Origin: Setomelanomma holmii
Lineage: Eukaryota > Ascomycota > Dothideomycetes > Pleosporales > Phaeosphaeriaceae
Direction: 5' to 3'
DNA length: 64,000 nt
Assembly: GCA_010015745.1 (NCBI GenBank)
Contig: ML978254.1
Span: 1 to 64,000 of the forward strand
Part shown: in pieces, positions 45,457 to 55,510 of the stretch
Numbering within the stretch: position 1 is the stretch's first letter
Layout: each line of letters starts with the position of its first letter
Made by a program: the position numbers and the translations under genes
Notes under the pieces: model-generated
Told to the model about the DNA's origin: nothing
What the model saw: the letters and a program-made list of their open reading frames with translations, nothing else
Database searches by the model: none

Positions 45457-46010
45457 ATGCCTTCCGGAGGATGCATGTGCGGCAACGTCCGCTACGAGGT
45501 TCAGGGCAACAGCGAGGCCAGCGTAGGTTGTTTGTCGCGTGATATAGCAGCAGTCTGACCTGAGCCAGATCCTTTGTCACTGTGTCGACTGCCGCAAGAT
45601 CGGTGGCAGCACCTACTCCAGCAACTCGCTCTACTCCGAGGACGGATTCAAGGTCACCAAGGGCTCTCCAAAGCAGCACAAGAAGGTCGCGGATGGTGGC
45701 AATGAAATCATCTCCAACTTCTGGTACGCACGCTCAGGAACCTTCCAATTTTTCTTCTAACGTGGTATAGTGGTGACTGCGGCTCGACCATGTGGCGTGA
45801 GGGCAAGACCTTCCCGGGCAAGCGCATCATCAAGGTATGTCTTGGCAACAGACGGATTCACATTTCAGTGCTCACTTCGAACAGGCCGGCACTCTCGATG
45901 ATACCAGCATCCTCGACAACTTCAAGGTCGATGCAGAGCTGTATGCCAACACCAGGCCGAAGTGGGTGGGCGCTCAGCAGGGCGCCGCGCAGAAGGACAG
46001 CATGTCGTGA
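45457..46010 (+). CDS. GFA-domain (CENP-V/Gfa-like) zinc protein
   Basis: Four exons (45457-45522, 45569-45723, 45771-45834, 45885-46010) give 136 residues. The fold is that of glutathione-dependent formaldehyde-activating enzyme (CENP-V/GFA). Zinc-binding cysteines are visible: GGCMCGNVRYE near the N-terminus, ILCHCVDCRK (CHCxDC), and FCGDCGSTMW. GFA homologues in fungi mostly lack a proven substrate, so formaldehyde activation should not be assumed. All three introns are 46-50 nt. Convergent with Tfb5; only 70 bp separate the stop codons. Confidence 0.92.
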
Positions 46011-46080
46011 GTGACAACGGCGGTTCAATGGCGGCATACGAGAACGGAAGGGAAGATCGGTCGGCTGTGAGGACATGCTC

Positions 46081-46393
46081 TCACTCTGAGTCTGAGCTCT
46101 CAGGCTCCTTCAGGCGTTGCCTCATCATCTAACATAGTCAGCTATGAAATACAGATGAAGTCGTCCAACACTCGCCTCGTTCAGCCGCGCTTTCAGCTCG
46201 TTGATCTTTGTCTCCTTGACCAGGATGTGTTCCTCGTCTAGCTCTTCGATGATGTATTCGTTGTTGTTCTTGCTGTCAATGTCGACCAGCATGGCTTTGA
46301 TGGACGCGTCGCATTTGACCAGGGTGCCTGCAGATATCAGTAACCCTTGATGGCACAGTCGAAATCTTCATTACCTCGAATAGCTTTGGTCAT
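46081..46393 (-). CDS. TFB5: TFIIH subunit Tfb5 (TTDA homologue)
   Basis: Three exons (46393-46375, 46327-46176, 46128-46081) give 72 residues, exactly the length of yeast Tfb5. The sequence starts MTKAIRGTLVKCDASIKAML and continues with EYIIEELDEEHILVKE, the conserved beta-sheet and dimer face. The acidic SSDSE tail is common in fungal homologues. Tfb5 stabilises the TFIIH core and stimulates Ssl2/XPB in transcription and nucleotide-excision repair. Intron 1 is 47 nt (GTAATG). Intron 2 (46129-46175) uses a GC donor (GAG|GCGAGT). An alternative GT donor 4 nt further would give a tail unlike the family. Confidence 0.9.
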
Positions 46394-46800
46394 GGCGAGG
46401 AGTATATAAGAGCAACAGATGGAGCAGGGTCGGCGATGAGGTCAAAGTGGTGCAAACCATCAGGGTATCGTGAATAAGCACGAGATGGCGCAATGGGCGC
46501 TGCTTGGCGGACGATCGCCGCGGAACCCTGACTGGCGCTTGCGTTCCGAACCCCCCGCGACTACCATCTCACCACTACTACTTCCGGCTTCACTATCGCA
46601 GTCATGTAGATTCTTTGACGCTCGAGGTCTCAGTTTTACTTCTGAAAAACCATCATGGACTTCAAAAGCCAATAGACGCCTGATAATCGTGACTTTGACA
46701 GTTACCGGTCGTTCCTTCCTTTCCGAACGATATACCGCTCACGCTTACCTCCGCCCACCCTCCGACAACCTCTTCGTGGCCGTCCTATGTCATACGGAAC
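46394..46800. promoter_or_regulatory. Divergent promoter region, Tfb5/membrane protein
   Basis: 407 bp between divergent start codons. The open + frame that begins at 46470 runs through the start of the next gene in another phase and has no support. No specific site can be assigned. Confidence 0.4.
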
Positions 46801-47583
46801 ATGAAGGGCTCTTGGAGAGTTACCCACCCTACGTCTCATGGAAGGGCGAGGTCGCTGCTCGTTTTGCTACCCTGCATCGCCTCCCTTGCACATGTGTCTC
46901 AAGCCCAGGATGCGGATGGCGCTGCTTTGACCACTACTATATTAAGGGCCACGGGTTCATTCACTTCTTTCACCGAGAATACGGGCTCAGCAGTACAATT
47001 TGGCCATCAAACCACCAGCTTTTCGACACTGATCAGTGTGTCTAACACAACATCGTCAGTCGCGAGCACATCTACCCAGAAAGGGCCACCTGACCTCTTC
47101 CCTGCCGCCACAAGTTCTAGTACCGACCATACCCGCGACGCGACCGTGTTCAACTACTACTTTCTCTTTCTGGCCGCCTTTGCTGTGCTGATTGCAGCAC
47201 TCTTGTGGTGGCTTCACAGGCAGAGAAAACGGCGGAAAGAGCAGATGAGATTGAGCGGACACAACGCCCTATCGCAGGATCTCGAGGGATGGGCTGGCGC
47301 TCGACGCTTCATGCACGGGAGACACGGACGATATCAGACATCCCTCGTTCGACGCGAGGAAGGACTGAACGAGCACGGAGAAGCTCCACCACCGTATCAA
47401 CCGAAGAGTGAAGACACAGTCGCTCTTGAGCCTACTGCGGGAGCTGAGAATGCGGCGAGTCCGACGATACCACTACGTACGCTCCCAAGGGGCACAGCGA
47501 CTCGTGCTGGTCCGCCAGAATACAACTTGATGGCCGACAATGACGGACACCCTCGCGCGAGACCTGTCCCACCTCCGCCTTGA
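46801..47583 (+). CDS. Single-pass membrane protein with two PPxY motifs
   Basis: 260 residues, no intron. An N-terminal signal peptide (hydrophobic core LLVLLPCIASLAHVS, likely end near residue 36) is followed by a Ser/Thr-rich extracellular part of about 80 residues. Then come a transmembrane helix (about 118-140, YYFLFLAAFAVLIAALLWWL) and the stop-transfer HRQRKRRKE. The cytoplasmic tail contains PPPY (in GEAPPPYQP) and PPEY (in AGPPEYN). Both fit the PPxY signal bound by Rsp5/Nedd4-type ubiquitin ligases, so it may be an endocytic adaptor or a regulated surface protein. No enzyme domain is visible. Confidence 0.85.
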   Translation: MKGSWRVTHPTSHGRARSLLVLLPCIASLAHVSQAQDADGAALTTTILRATGSFTSFTENTGSAVQFGHQTTSFSTLISVSNTTSSVASTSTQKGPPDLFPAATSSSTDHTRDATVFNYYFLFLAAFAVLIAALLWWLHRQRKRRKEQMRLSGHNALSQDLEGWAGARRFMHGRHGRYQTSLVRREEGLNEHGEAPPPYQPKSEDTVALEPTAGAENAASPTIPLRTLPRGTATRAGPPEYNLMADNDGHPRARPVPPPP

Positions 47584-50284
47584 TAAGCTTCCTCTTTGAT
47601 GCCGGATATAAAGCCAGTGAACCAACCATGACTCATGCATAGGCGATTGTACGATACCCATATTGGTGTACAGGATTCAGAGCGAGTTGTCCGAAGACGG
47701 GGATGTGGTACGATCTGGACCTGCGATCCGTGAGAGAACAGGAAGAACTCACAGCAGAATGCTCTAAGATTGCAGCTTCGGGTCTGCAATGTGTACCGTG
47801 GAGGTTGTGAGATGCTCCAGCGTACTGTGAGCTCTTTTGTGAAAGAGCTAATGAGGTGCAGGATCGTGGGTGCCAGCATCGGCCAGAGCATTTCAAATTC
47901 TCTTGTCAGCACGATCGATGCAATGCAGGGTGTATTCGCTGATTCCTTTCGGCGTCAATTCCAATTCATTTCTTCTCAAATCTGGTGGAGCTGCCGCCGA
48001 GTCAGCCACCGCATGTCGATCATGCAAGCGACCATCGGCCGACACACGAAACCGAGTCCGATGACCGCAAGTGACGTCAAGCATTGGTCGAAATCACAAG
48101 TTTCACATCCTACGCGGATTGAAGGTCGGAAGGCTCTCACATATCGCATTTCCAACCTTCATGTCAGCAATGTTTAGGCTCGGACCTTGCATCCACCTTT
48201 TTCGTTCGGAACGTTGGCCGTATGATGAATGCCATAGCCGCTGCGCGCACCAGACTGCCACAGCTGCAAGCATCGTGAATCGACCTTTGTTCGCGTGGGA
48301 AACACGGGAGAGCGCCCACTTGTCGAATTTCCAACCCTCATGTCAGCAGTTTGTACGCATGTCTTGCGAGCCCCGCTCCTTGGGCGAAGCCATAAACCGC
48401 TGCCATGAGCTGTAGTGTCAAATAGCTCCATAAAGTCCCTACACTAAAATCGTGTGCAAAGGCACTTCGATGCAGATGGTTGCTTTTTCCACCGCTTCCC
48501 CGCTCAGCTGCCCTTGTTCTACTGTGCAAGAGCTCAAACTCAACATCGACTACAATATTCCAGATCTCAACCGCCAACCAGAACCTCGTGTCTATGCATA
48601 CGAGCCGTGCTTCTGGCATCATGCCGAATCAAATTAATAGCCTGCCGTACTTAGGGCCTGCCACTTCTTCGAGTGGCCCAATGAGGACACTGGAAGTCAA
48701 CACTATCGTCGACGTGGCGATTCTCACGGCTTGGATATGCTGCGAGACGGTTATTCGTGCCCAAACGTCACCATGAGTTATTCAGCAGCATGTCAGCTTA
48801 CGTTCGCTTCTTCACTCTACTTGCATCGTGCTTTGCCCCATCTGGGTAATCGGCCTTGCAGTGGGGCACGGTCGCGGACCCAAGGTGCGGTATGCGACGG
48901 CTTCGCGGCTTGCAGATGATTTGCAGTCTGCCGCGCGCATGCATACATCTCGCGTGGGAGGTGGGCATATCGATGGGTTAGTAGTTGCGCATCTCGGAGT
49001 ACTGCCGGGCGCAAGACCTTTGTTGGCTCGGCTTTCACAATCTCAACACAGCGCAGGCGTACGGCACGGCCTTGGCACAAAGATGCCTACGCCGGTGAAA
49101 GGTGCCGTACATCCTCCATGCGCCCGTCGACAGAAGATGTGAGCAATTCATCAACTACTATGTCGCTCAATGCGACAATTGCGGTACAAGACGTCCCTTC
49201 ACGGGAGCTTCAATGACTAGACAAGCATACGACACTAGTGTCACGCTATTGCGCCCTTGAGCCTGAACCGTTGACCTGCATTTACATCTGAAGTCCTACC
49301 CAGAGCTTTGGAGCTACACCTCTTGCCGCAAGCCAGCCACGGTGCCATGATGATTCATGCCGAAAGCGGATGACTGCAACGCGCCCTTCGCTTATATTCG
49401 GTGCAAGCGGCCTGCAATGACGACAAACGCACGCGAGCCCGTCAGGGGTCTATGAAGCATAGCGTCGAGACCTGCGCTAGGAACGCAAAGGCAGATGCAG
49501 GATACAGCATCGTGGCTTGACATGGCATTTTGCAGTCTGCCCGAGCTCGAGCCGAACGACCGATCATTATTCGTACGAGTTCGGTACTACGCTCAATGGT
49601 TGTCCAATCAGATGAGTGGATGCGCCAGTCACTTCACCTCTTTCCATATGCAATCGCCTGCTCCTAACCATCACATCGGTCGATCGTACTCTACATCTTC
49701 GAGTCCGTGCCAGATCGTGTATCTTCACATCCCTGTCATCAAATGCATCGGCCGCCGGAATTACACCAAGCAACCGTTGATGGCGTCGCCGAAGCCCAAG
49801 TAGACCTGTTCAGTAACCACATCTCCATGCCGGTTAGCACCAATGCTCGTACATTTCTTCTTTCCATGTAGAGCTGCCACGATATTGCGGACTTGATACT
49901 ACAGCACCAACCCGAGAGCATTTGGAAGCAGTCAATGCGTCAGCCAATCCTCCCGAGTGGTGAACGAGGAGAATCACTAAGTAAGAAAATCGAACGGGTG
50001 AATGGAGCTCCCCGTACCATTGAATGACAAGACAGACTAGGCTTGCTCACCATCGATGAGATCATTCGCATATTTGGGCTGATTAGCCGCACGAGAAGGT
50101 AGTGTGGAGTTCAAGATTGCCTCGAGTGTGGGAGAGGTTTCCAACGTATAAATATAACAACGCCGCCGCCATCATGAAGGGAATCACGGTATATGCGATT
50201 AGTAACGAGCAGAACATACTCTCGCAGCGCTCGCCACCACCATCCAGACCGATCACAAAGTGCCTGCATAAACTCACATCAACG
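47584..50284. other. Gene-poor region, 2.7 kb
   Basis: No supported gene. Many short overlapping frames occur on both strands. An imperfect direct repeat of about 25 bp (TTTCCAACC[TC]TCATGTCAGCA) occurs near 48149 and 48329. The right end holds the unassigned 5' part of the carbonic anhydrase-like gene. Confidence 0.4.
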
Positions 50285-50849
50285 ATGTCCTCCTCAGGGG
50301 CGCTCTTGATCAGTACGTCGGCACTGCTTCGCATCCATTTTCTGGAGTGTACTGACAGTGACACAGTCTCCTGCATTGAGAATGATCCTCGCATCGACCC
50401 AGCACGATCCTTCAATCTCTCCGCAAACACCACTCAAGTCGTCAAAACAGCTGGCGGTCGTTCCGAACCCGCCATCAACGACATCTACTACGCCGACCAA
50501 GCCAACAGCCTAGGTATGATCGTCATCGTACAGCATACCAGTGAGCCAAATTCCACTCCTTCTGCATGCTTATCGTTTACCTCAGCTAGACTGCGCATCG
50601 TCTACAGGCGACGTCGAAGCCAACGTACGCTCCGACATCCAGGCCCTCAAAGACTCACCATACGTAAGAAACGACATTCCAATCATTGGCTATGTGCTCG
50701 ACGTCGAGGCGGGTCAATTGCGCGAAGTGAGGTATGTCTCGTGTTTTCACGCTGCCCTAGCGTCGGTTCAGAGTCCCGTGATGCCGCTTGTTTGGCACGC
50801 TACGAGCACAACACCGCCAAGGATGGTGCGGAAAAGGTCTTCGGAATGA
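50285..50849 (+). CDS. Beta-carbonic anhydrase-like protein, altered metal site
   Basis: Exons 50285-50312, 50367-50540 and 50590-50849 join to 153 residues; the introns are 54 nt (branch TACTGAC) and 49 nt (ending GCTAG). The class-beta signature is recognisable: ALLISCIENDPRIDPARSF, VVKTAGG, MIVIVQHTNC (the HxxC zinc pair), DIQALKDSPYVRNDIPIIGYVLDVEAG. The first motif is normally CxDxR; here it is C-I-E-N-D-P-R, two residues longer between the zinc Cys and the Asp-Arg dyad. The N-terminus is short, and a further 5' exon between 50100 and 50284 is likely but not resolved. The last 40 residues are not family-like. Could be a divergent enzyme, a CA-fold protein or a decaying copy. Confidence 0.75.
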
Positions 50850-51488
50850 CAGTAGATGGCAAGGGTTAGCCGTCACTTTGCTGCCAACTTTGGTGTCTTG
50901 AGAAATACGGGTTCGGTAGCGATATGCTAACGAGCCAATAGTATTACGCGTAGCGCCCCAGATGCGGAAGCTAGACAGCGTGTGTTGAGCCAGATGGATG
51001 ATTTTGGACCATTCTGGAGTTGAATATGTGGTTGGGAAACGTTTAGACTTGGGTTGGTCTGGTTCACTAGGTCGTAGCTTGAGTTCAATACCATTTCCTC
51101 GGGTCTCCATCTTTCAGTACGTTCAAAATTGTAAGTCTGAACCATGGTTAGAATATTCTTGCGAATAGAGGGTCCTCTCAAAGAGCTCATGTTATCTTCC
51201 TTGAGTTGTTTAAATGCGTATTGCCCAGGGCTGCTTACAAGGTGCATCAGAATCTGTCGATGCAATGCAGGATTGGGCGGGTGAGGTTGTTGTAGGAGAC
51301 AGCTTGGGCATGGAAGCGACGAGTTGGTGGTTTCACGCTGGGGCTAGCCCGGAAATGTGGGGCTATTTATATCAGCTTTACGCACCACCACCACCGCTAT
51401 CGCTCGTAACAACATCTGCGTTTCGGAAACATGTTCGTCTAATCTTGAACTAGACTGGACGATAGTTGTAGCAGTAATGCGCAATATG
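50850..51488. other. Convergent intergenic region
   Basis: 639 bp between the carbonic anhydrase-like gene and the 3' end of the MFS gene; no supported frame. Confidence 0.4.
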
Positions 51489-53000
51489 TCAGATAGAAAC
51501 GCGAAGATCTCCGCAGCGCCTCCACCTCGCCGGACCCATGAGTAACCCACCTCCAACTAAACAACCAGCTGCTATGCCAAAGGCGATTTTCGCTCCATCC
51601 TGCAAGCTCTCAATTAAGATCGCCGAAACAAGAAGCCCGGTGAACGCGCTCACACCGCCCAATGCCATCATGATTGCTGTTCGTGCCAGCATATCAGGAT
51701 GCCAAACCACTAACTCCGCGTGAAAGACTGTCGTGCTTTTGATGTGGAGAGCAATGATAGGGCCAAGTCCGATCCCATAAGCCGCGGCTGCAATGAAAGT
51801 GAGCCAGACATACGGCATGAAACATGGCAAGATCGATACAGCGCCAGCGAGAACGCAGGCAGCGATCAAGATATTGACAGGCCCAATGCGGCGGCGGACA
51901 ATAGGGTTGGCGCTGATGCATGCGCTTGCGGCTGCGGTGCTGAGACAGGTAGTGAGCACGAGGGCTCCGAGGTCTGGTGGGAAGAGTGCTGGCTGCTGGG
52001 TGAGAATGACTACCAGATAGATGGATAATACGAATATGCCATAGAAGATGAGAACGTAACCGAAAATGAACCATAAAGTACCCTTCTCTTCCATAACGCT
52101 TCTGAGGCTCTTCGGCAGGACCATACCGAAGTTTGGCGGAGGCGACGCGCCACTGTCTTTGATACGGTGCAGTAGCCCCCAAGCCATGATCAAAGTTGCG
52201 GCTGTGATGCCTGCGGTAGCAGCTTGTGCATAGTGGTTTTCGGGTCCGAGACCCTGTCTTGTGACTGAGCCATACACGAGTGCCCCAAGAAAACCCATGA
52301 AGCCACCCTGCATCGATACCAGAGGGAGATTGTATTGATAGTGCGAGCTGACCACCAGAGTGCTTAGCGTAAACAGTGTGCCAAGCGCGGTGCCCAATAT
52401 TGGACCTTGCAGGATCATCGCCAGGCTGTATGACTTGGTCCATTGAGGTGGAAGCTGGGCGCAGACAGCCAACGCTCCGGCGATGAAGAACATGATCCTC
52501 CAGCCTGAGCGTTGGCCCCGCTGGCAGTACAGCCAACCTACACCGCCTGGCGCGCTCATGATTGCGAAGATTTGCACGGCCGGGATGATCGATAAGGCGC
52601 TGAGGCGGCTGCCCGAATATGCGATAGTGAAGTTGTGCTCGAGGTACATGCCTTGGGAGAGCGGTATGCCGACCACATTGAAGAGTACCAGTGCTTGCGC
52701 CCACACAGCGCGGTTCCGGTATCGCGACTTCTTTGCTAGGAGTTGTGTGTCTTCCTTTCTTATCGCTTGCGCATGCTCAGGAGCGAAGGCATTGTGCCTC
52801 GGGCCAGCCCTACTATCGTCGATGCCGTAAAGTCTGCGCTGTACTGCAGGGTTCCTCAGCTCTCCTACTGGTCTTGCGCTGAGGTTGATAACACGATGAC
52901 CAGAGTCTGAAACGTCCGAGAGTCGCTCTCGCATAGTCAGCGCAGGGGGAAGCCGCTGATTAGCGAGGTGTGTGATTGGTAGTGATCGAATGTGTGTCAC
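51489..53000 (-). CDS. MFS transporter, monocarboxylate-like
   Basis: 503 residues without introns. The first 90 residues are a polar cytoplasmic N-terminus; a later in-frame ATG (MRERLSDVSD, residue 23) is an alternative start. About twelve hydrophobic helices follow, for example VWAQALVLFNVVGIPLSQGM, ALSIIPAVQIFAIMSAPGGVG, LWFIFGYVLIFYGIFVLSIY and YVWLTFIAAAAYGIGLGPII. The layout with a loop in the middle (HRIKDSGASPPPNFG...) fits the monocarboxylate-porter-like MFS group common in fungi. The substrate cannot be read from sequence. The C-terminus is short. Confidence 0.85.
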   Translation of the reverse strand: MTHIRSLPITHLANQRLPPALTMRERLSDVSDSGHRVINLSARPVGELRNPAVQRRLYGIDDSRAGPRHNAFAPEHAQAIRKEDTQLLAKKSRYRNRAVWAQALVLFNVVGIPLSQGMYLEHNFTIAYSGSRLSALSIIPAVQIFAIMSAPGGVGWLYCQRGQRSGWRIMFFIAGALAVCAQLPPQWTKSYSLAMILQGPILGTALGTLFTLSTLVVSSHYQYNLPLVSMQGGFMGFLGALVYGSVTRQGLGPENHYAQAATAGITAATLIMAWGLLHRIKDSGASPPPNFGMVLPKSLRSVMEEKGTLWFIFGYVLIFYGIFVLSIYLVVILTQQPALFPPDLGALVLTTCLSTAAASACISANPIVRRRIGPVNILIAACVLAGAVSILPCFMPYVWLTFIAAAAYGIGLGPIIALHIKSTTVFHAELVVWHPDMLARTAIMMALGGVSAFTGLLVSAILIESLQDGAKIAFGIAAGCLVGGGLLMGPARWRRCGDLRVSI

Positions 53001-53487
53001 TAGGGACTTGGGGATGGCGGAGAAGAGCGTGACGGAGGAGGTATGTATTTGCGAAAGTGTGCATCATTGAAAAGCAAAGATTACTGACGCGAGGGTATAA
53101 AGCTGAAGGGATGTTTTCGCCAAACAGTTCAGTTGGTGAAGTCAATCAGTAGTTGTGAACTTGACGCTGTGAATGTGAGCGTTGGCATGAGAGGCCGATA
53201 AGATGATGTTCGCAACTTTTGACGGCAAGCATCTCGAAGAGGCAGGAACGAAGATTAAACATGAAAAGTACGACCCGGCAATCCGATTCCGCAGCTGACC
53301 CTACACTGTTTCGAACAGCGCTTGTGATCAATCTGACACTCGCAAATCACTGGCGCACTGAAGTAGCGATCAGTACCAACGAAATCACTTTCATGAATTA
53401 TGACCACCTGAGACTTGTCGCAAACATACCCAGCGCCTGTAACGCCCATGCCAAGCCCAAGACTCTTTTCGTAGCATCTTCGGCAGC
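53001..53487. other. Intergenic, upstream of MFS gene and 3' of SH3 gene
   Basis: 487 bp containing the MFS gene's 5' leader (minus) and the 3' UTR of the SH3 gene. No gene is seen. Confidence 0.4.
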
Positions 53488-54318
53488 TTAGAAGATGCTG
53501 TTGACAATGTTTCCACCGATAGTAGCACCTGGCATGTGTCAACTCAAAAGATGCCATTGACAATCTTGCCGCCAATGGTCGCACCTGCACCGAAGATTGC
53601 GGCATTGCCCAACTTCTTGCCAAACTTCTTTCCTTGCTGCTCCGCCTTGCTCGGCTCGTGGGGCGCTTGCGCTCCGTTAGAGACGTCGAGCGGCATGTTG
53701 CCATAGTTGCTGGGCGCCGGTGCGGACGGCGGGACCATTGGCATCATGGACTTCTCCTCCTTGCGCACGTAGCTCGCCGGGAAGATGCCCTCCATGCCGG
53801 TTCGCTCGTTCTTGCCCTTCCACCACTCGGTGTTCATGTATTCTGTCACGAAGACCTTGTCGTTGGGCATCAGCGCGAGATCACCGGCGTCTTGCGCATT
53901 GTATTGGTAGAGGGCGCTGGCATGAGCGAGCACGGGTGGCCCCATTGGTGTTGCAGGGACGGAGGGATAGGCTGGCGGCGGCGCGTTGGAGCCGTTGGTG
54001 TCTGCATAGTAGCCGACATTCGAGGCCTTCTTCTCTGGTGCGGGCGACGCTGCGGGCGTGGGCTGGCTGTTGAGGTTCATGTGTGACAGGGCCTGGGTTG
54101 GCACCGCAGGCAGGGCGCGGGCGCTGTTCTCGGCGGACACGGGGAGCTGGGAGATGATGGTATCATGTTGCGCCGAGCTGATCATGTTGGCTTCAACGAG
54201 GAATTGGAGGTTCTGCACCGCGGTCAGGAGAATGCATAGGAAGTGTTTGGGGAGGACGCACGTTCTTGATGTCCCCAAGGGACCGGTTCACCATGGCATT
54301 CTTGAAGCTGTCGGTCAT
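53488..54318 (-). CDS. SH3-domain protein, Lsb1/Pin3 type, with optional last intron
   Basis: Exons 54318-54262 and 54212-53544 (49-nt intron) give 241 residues. If a further 56-nt intron (53584-53529) is spliced, the protein ends at 53488, again with 241 residues. The N-terminus (MVNRSLGDIKNNLQFLVEANMIS) matches the yeast Las17-binding Lsb1/Pin3 group. A single SH3 domain spans about 117-170 (ALYQYNAQDAGDLALMPND..., WWKGKN, GIFPASYV). Flanks are Pro-rich, with a Gly-rich tail (KLGNAAIFGAGATIGG). Such proteins bind WASP-family Las17 and modulate actin patches. The retained form ends GATIGGKIVNGIF; the spliced form ends GATIGGNIVNSIF. The two tails come from a tandem duplication (see findings). 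Confidence 0.9.
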
Positions 54319-54727
54319 GTTGAGTTGTGATGCTCCAGATATATTAGCAAATTATGATGCCATAATTGCGCGACACATGGACGTACTGCAGCTTCGAGAA
54401 GACGTGTTTGTTTGGCGAGAAAAGTGAGGTGAGGTGAGGTGTGGCAGTGTGGTGGAGGTGATCTGACCGCGGCGTGCGGGAGAGGTTTAGGCTCACGCTA
54501 CGGCAAGGCTGTGCCGCATCAATCAGGGTTGGAGGCTGTGCACGTATTGGCCGGGCAACCACGTAACCTCTGTAACCTCACATGCTGAGAACCACCGGAA
54601 TCATATCTATCGTTATCGTTGCACAGCGCTGTGGCTGCGAGTACGGAAGCCATGCCATTCGATCCTCTGCATACGAGTAGGAGGGTAATATGCCCTGTGC
54701 GAACGCATTCCCTTCAGCGCTCTCCCA
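54319..54727. promoter_or_regulatory. Upstream region of SH3 gene
   Basis: 409 bp upstream of the minus-strand SH3 gene and after the minus-strand SDR stop. It contains a short GTGAG tandem (about 54425-54440). No supported gene. Confidence 0.35.
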
Positions 54728-55510
54728 CTACTTCATGTTCACCATGAACCCTTTGAACATCTCCTGTCTCTTGTTCTCGAACGCATCAAAGGCTTTACCC
54801 ACAAACCCCACCGGGATCTGCTCCTCGCCTTGGGTCAGTCCGGCCCATGCCGCATCGGTAAATTCCTCGAGTGGCATGCCGATGCTGCCTCCGTTCTTGA
54901 TGTCCGGCTGGTGCTTGGCATCATGCAGCTCTGTCTGCACAGCTGGTGGAAATATCTCGATGACGTTGATGCTGCCAGGCCCGGCCCGTAGTTGCTCACG
55001 GAGCACTAGTATCATGTGGTGCAAAGCAGCTTTCGAGGCGCAGTAATTCGGGCATCGTGGCAGCGGCAGCAATGCCAGCCCAGACGTCGTGTATATCAGG
55101 CTCGTTTCCTTGTCTTGCTTCTGGAGGAAGGTGATGAATGCCGTCGTGAGATGCACATAGGAGAGGTAGTTGGTCTTGAATTCCAGCTCGAGGACGCTCA
55201 AATCCACGGTTTCTGGCTTGGAGAAGTCAAATCCTCGTTGAATGCCGGCATTGAGGAAGACAGAATCAAGATCGGGGTGCTTGCTCGTAACCTGCTTGAC
55301 GAACTTGGGGATCTCATCGAGATTGCTGATGTCAAAGATGATCGAGTCGACCTTGTCGCTGCCGTGCTTCTGTTCAAATTCGTCGAGCTTTTCCTGTCTC
55401 CTGCCAACGATCACAACATGCCTGCCATCTTGAACCATCTTCTCTGCGAGTGCCCAGCCAATACCGGACGTGGCGCCCACAACTAGAACTTTGTTGTACT
55501 TGAAAGACAT
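54728..55510 (-). CDS. Short-chain dehydrogenase/reductase (DltE-like)
   Basis: 260 residues from the ATG at 55510; the frame is open 48 codons further, but the Rossmann fold starts right after this Met. Classical SDR motifs: the cofactor motif VVGATSGIGWALAEKM (TGxxxGxG-like, with an Ala for the first Gly), an NADP-type basic GRRQEK after strand 2, DIS near the adenine site, LNAGIQ (NAG), active-site Ser in YTTSGLA, and YCASK (YxxxK). The tail includes IEIFPPAVQTEL. It matches the DltE-like oxidoreductases of fungi; the substrate is unknown. Confidence 0.92.
   Translation of the reverse strand: MSFKYNKVLVVGATSGIGWALAEKMVQDGRHVVIVGRRQEKLDEFEQKHGSDKVDSIIFDISNLDEIPKFVKQVTSKHPDLDSVFLNAGIQRGFDFSKPETVDLSVLELEFKTNYLSYVHLTTAFITFLQKQDKETSLIYTTSGLALLPLPRCPNYCASKAALHHMILVLREQLRAGPGSINVIEIFPPAVQTELHDAKHQPDIKNGGSIGMPLEEFTDAAWAGLTQGEEQIPVGFVGKAFDAFENKRQEMFKGFMVNMK

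Noticed and set aside
51694..52704. 336-residue minus-strand frame
   Set aside because: Shadow of the MFS transporter in another frame; it lacks hydrophobic helices.
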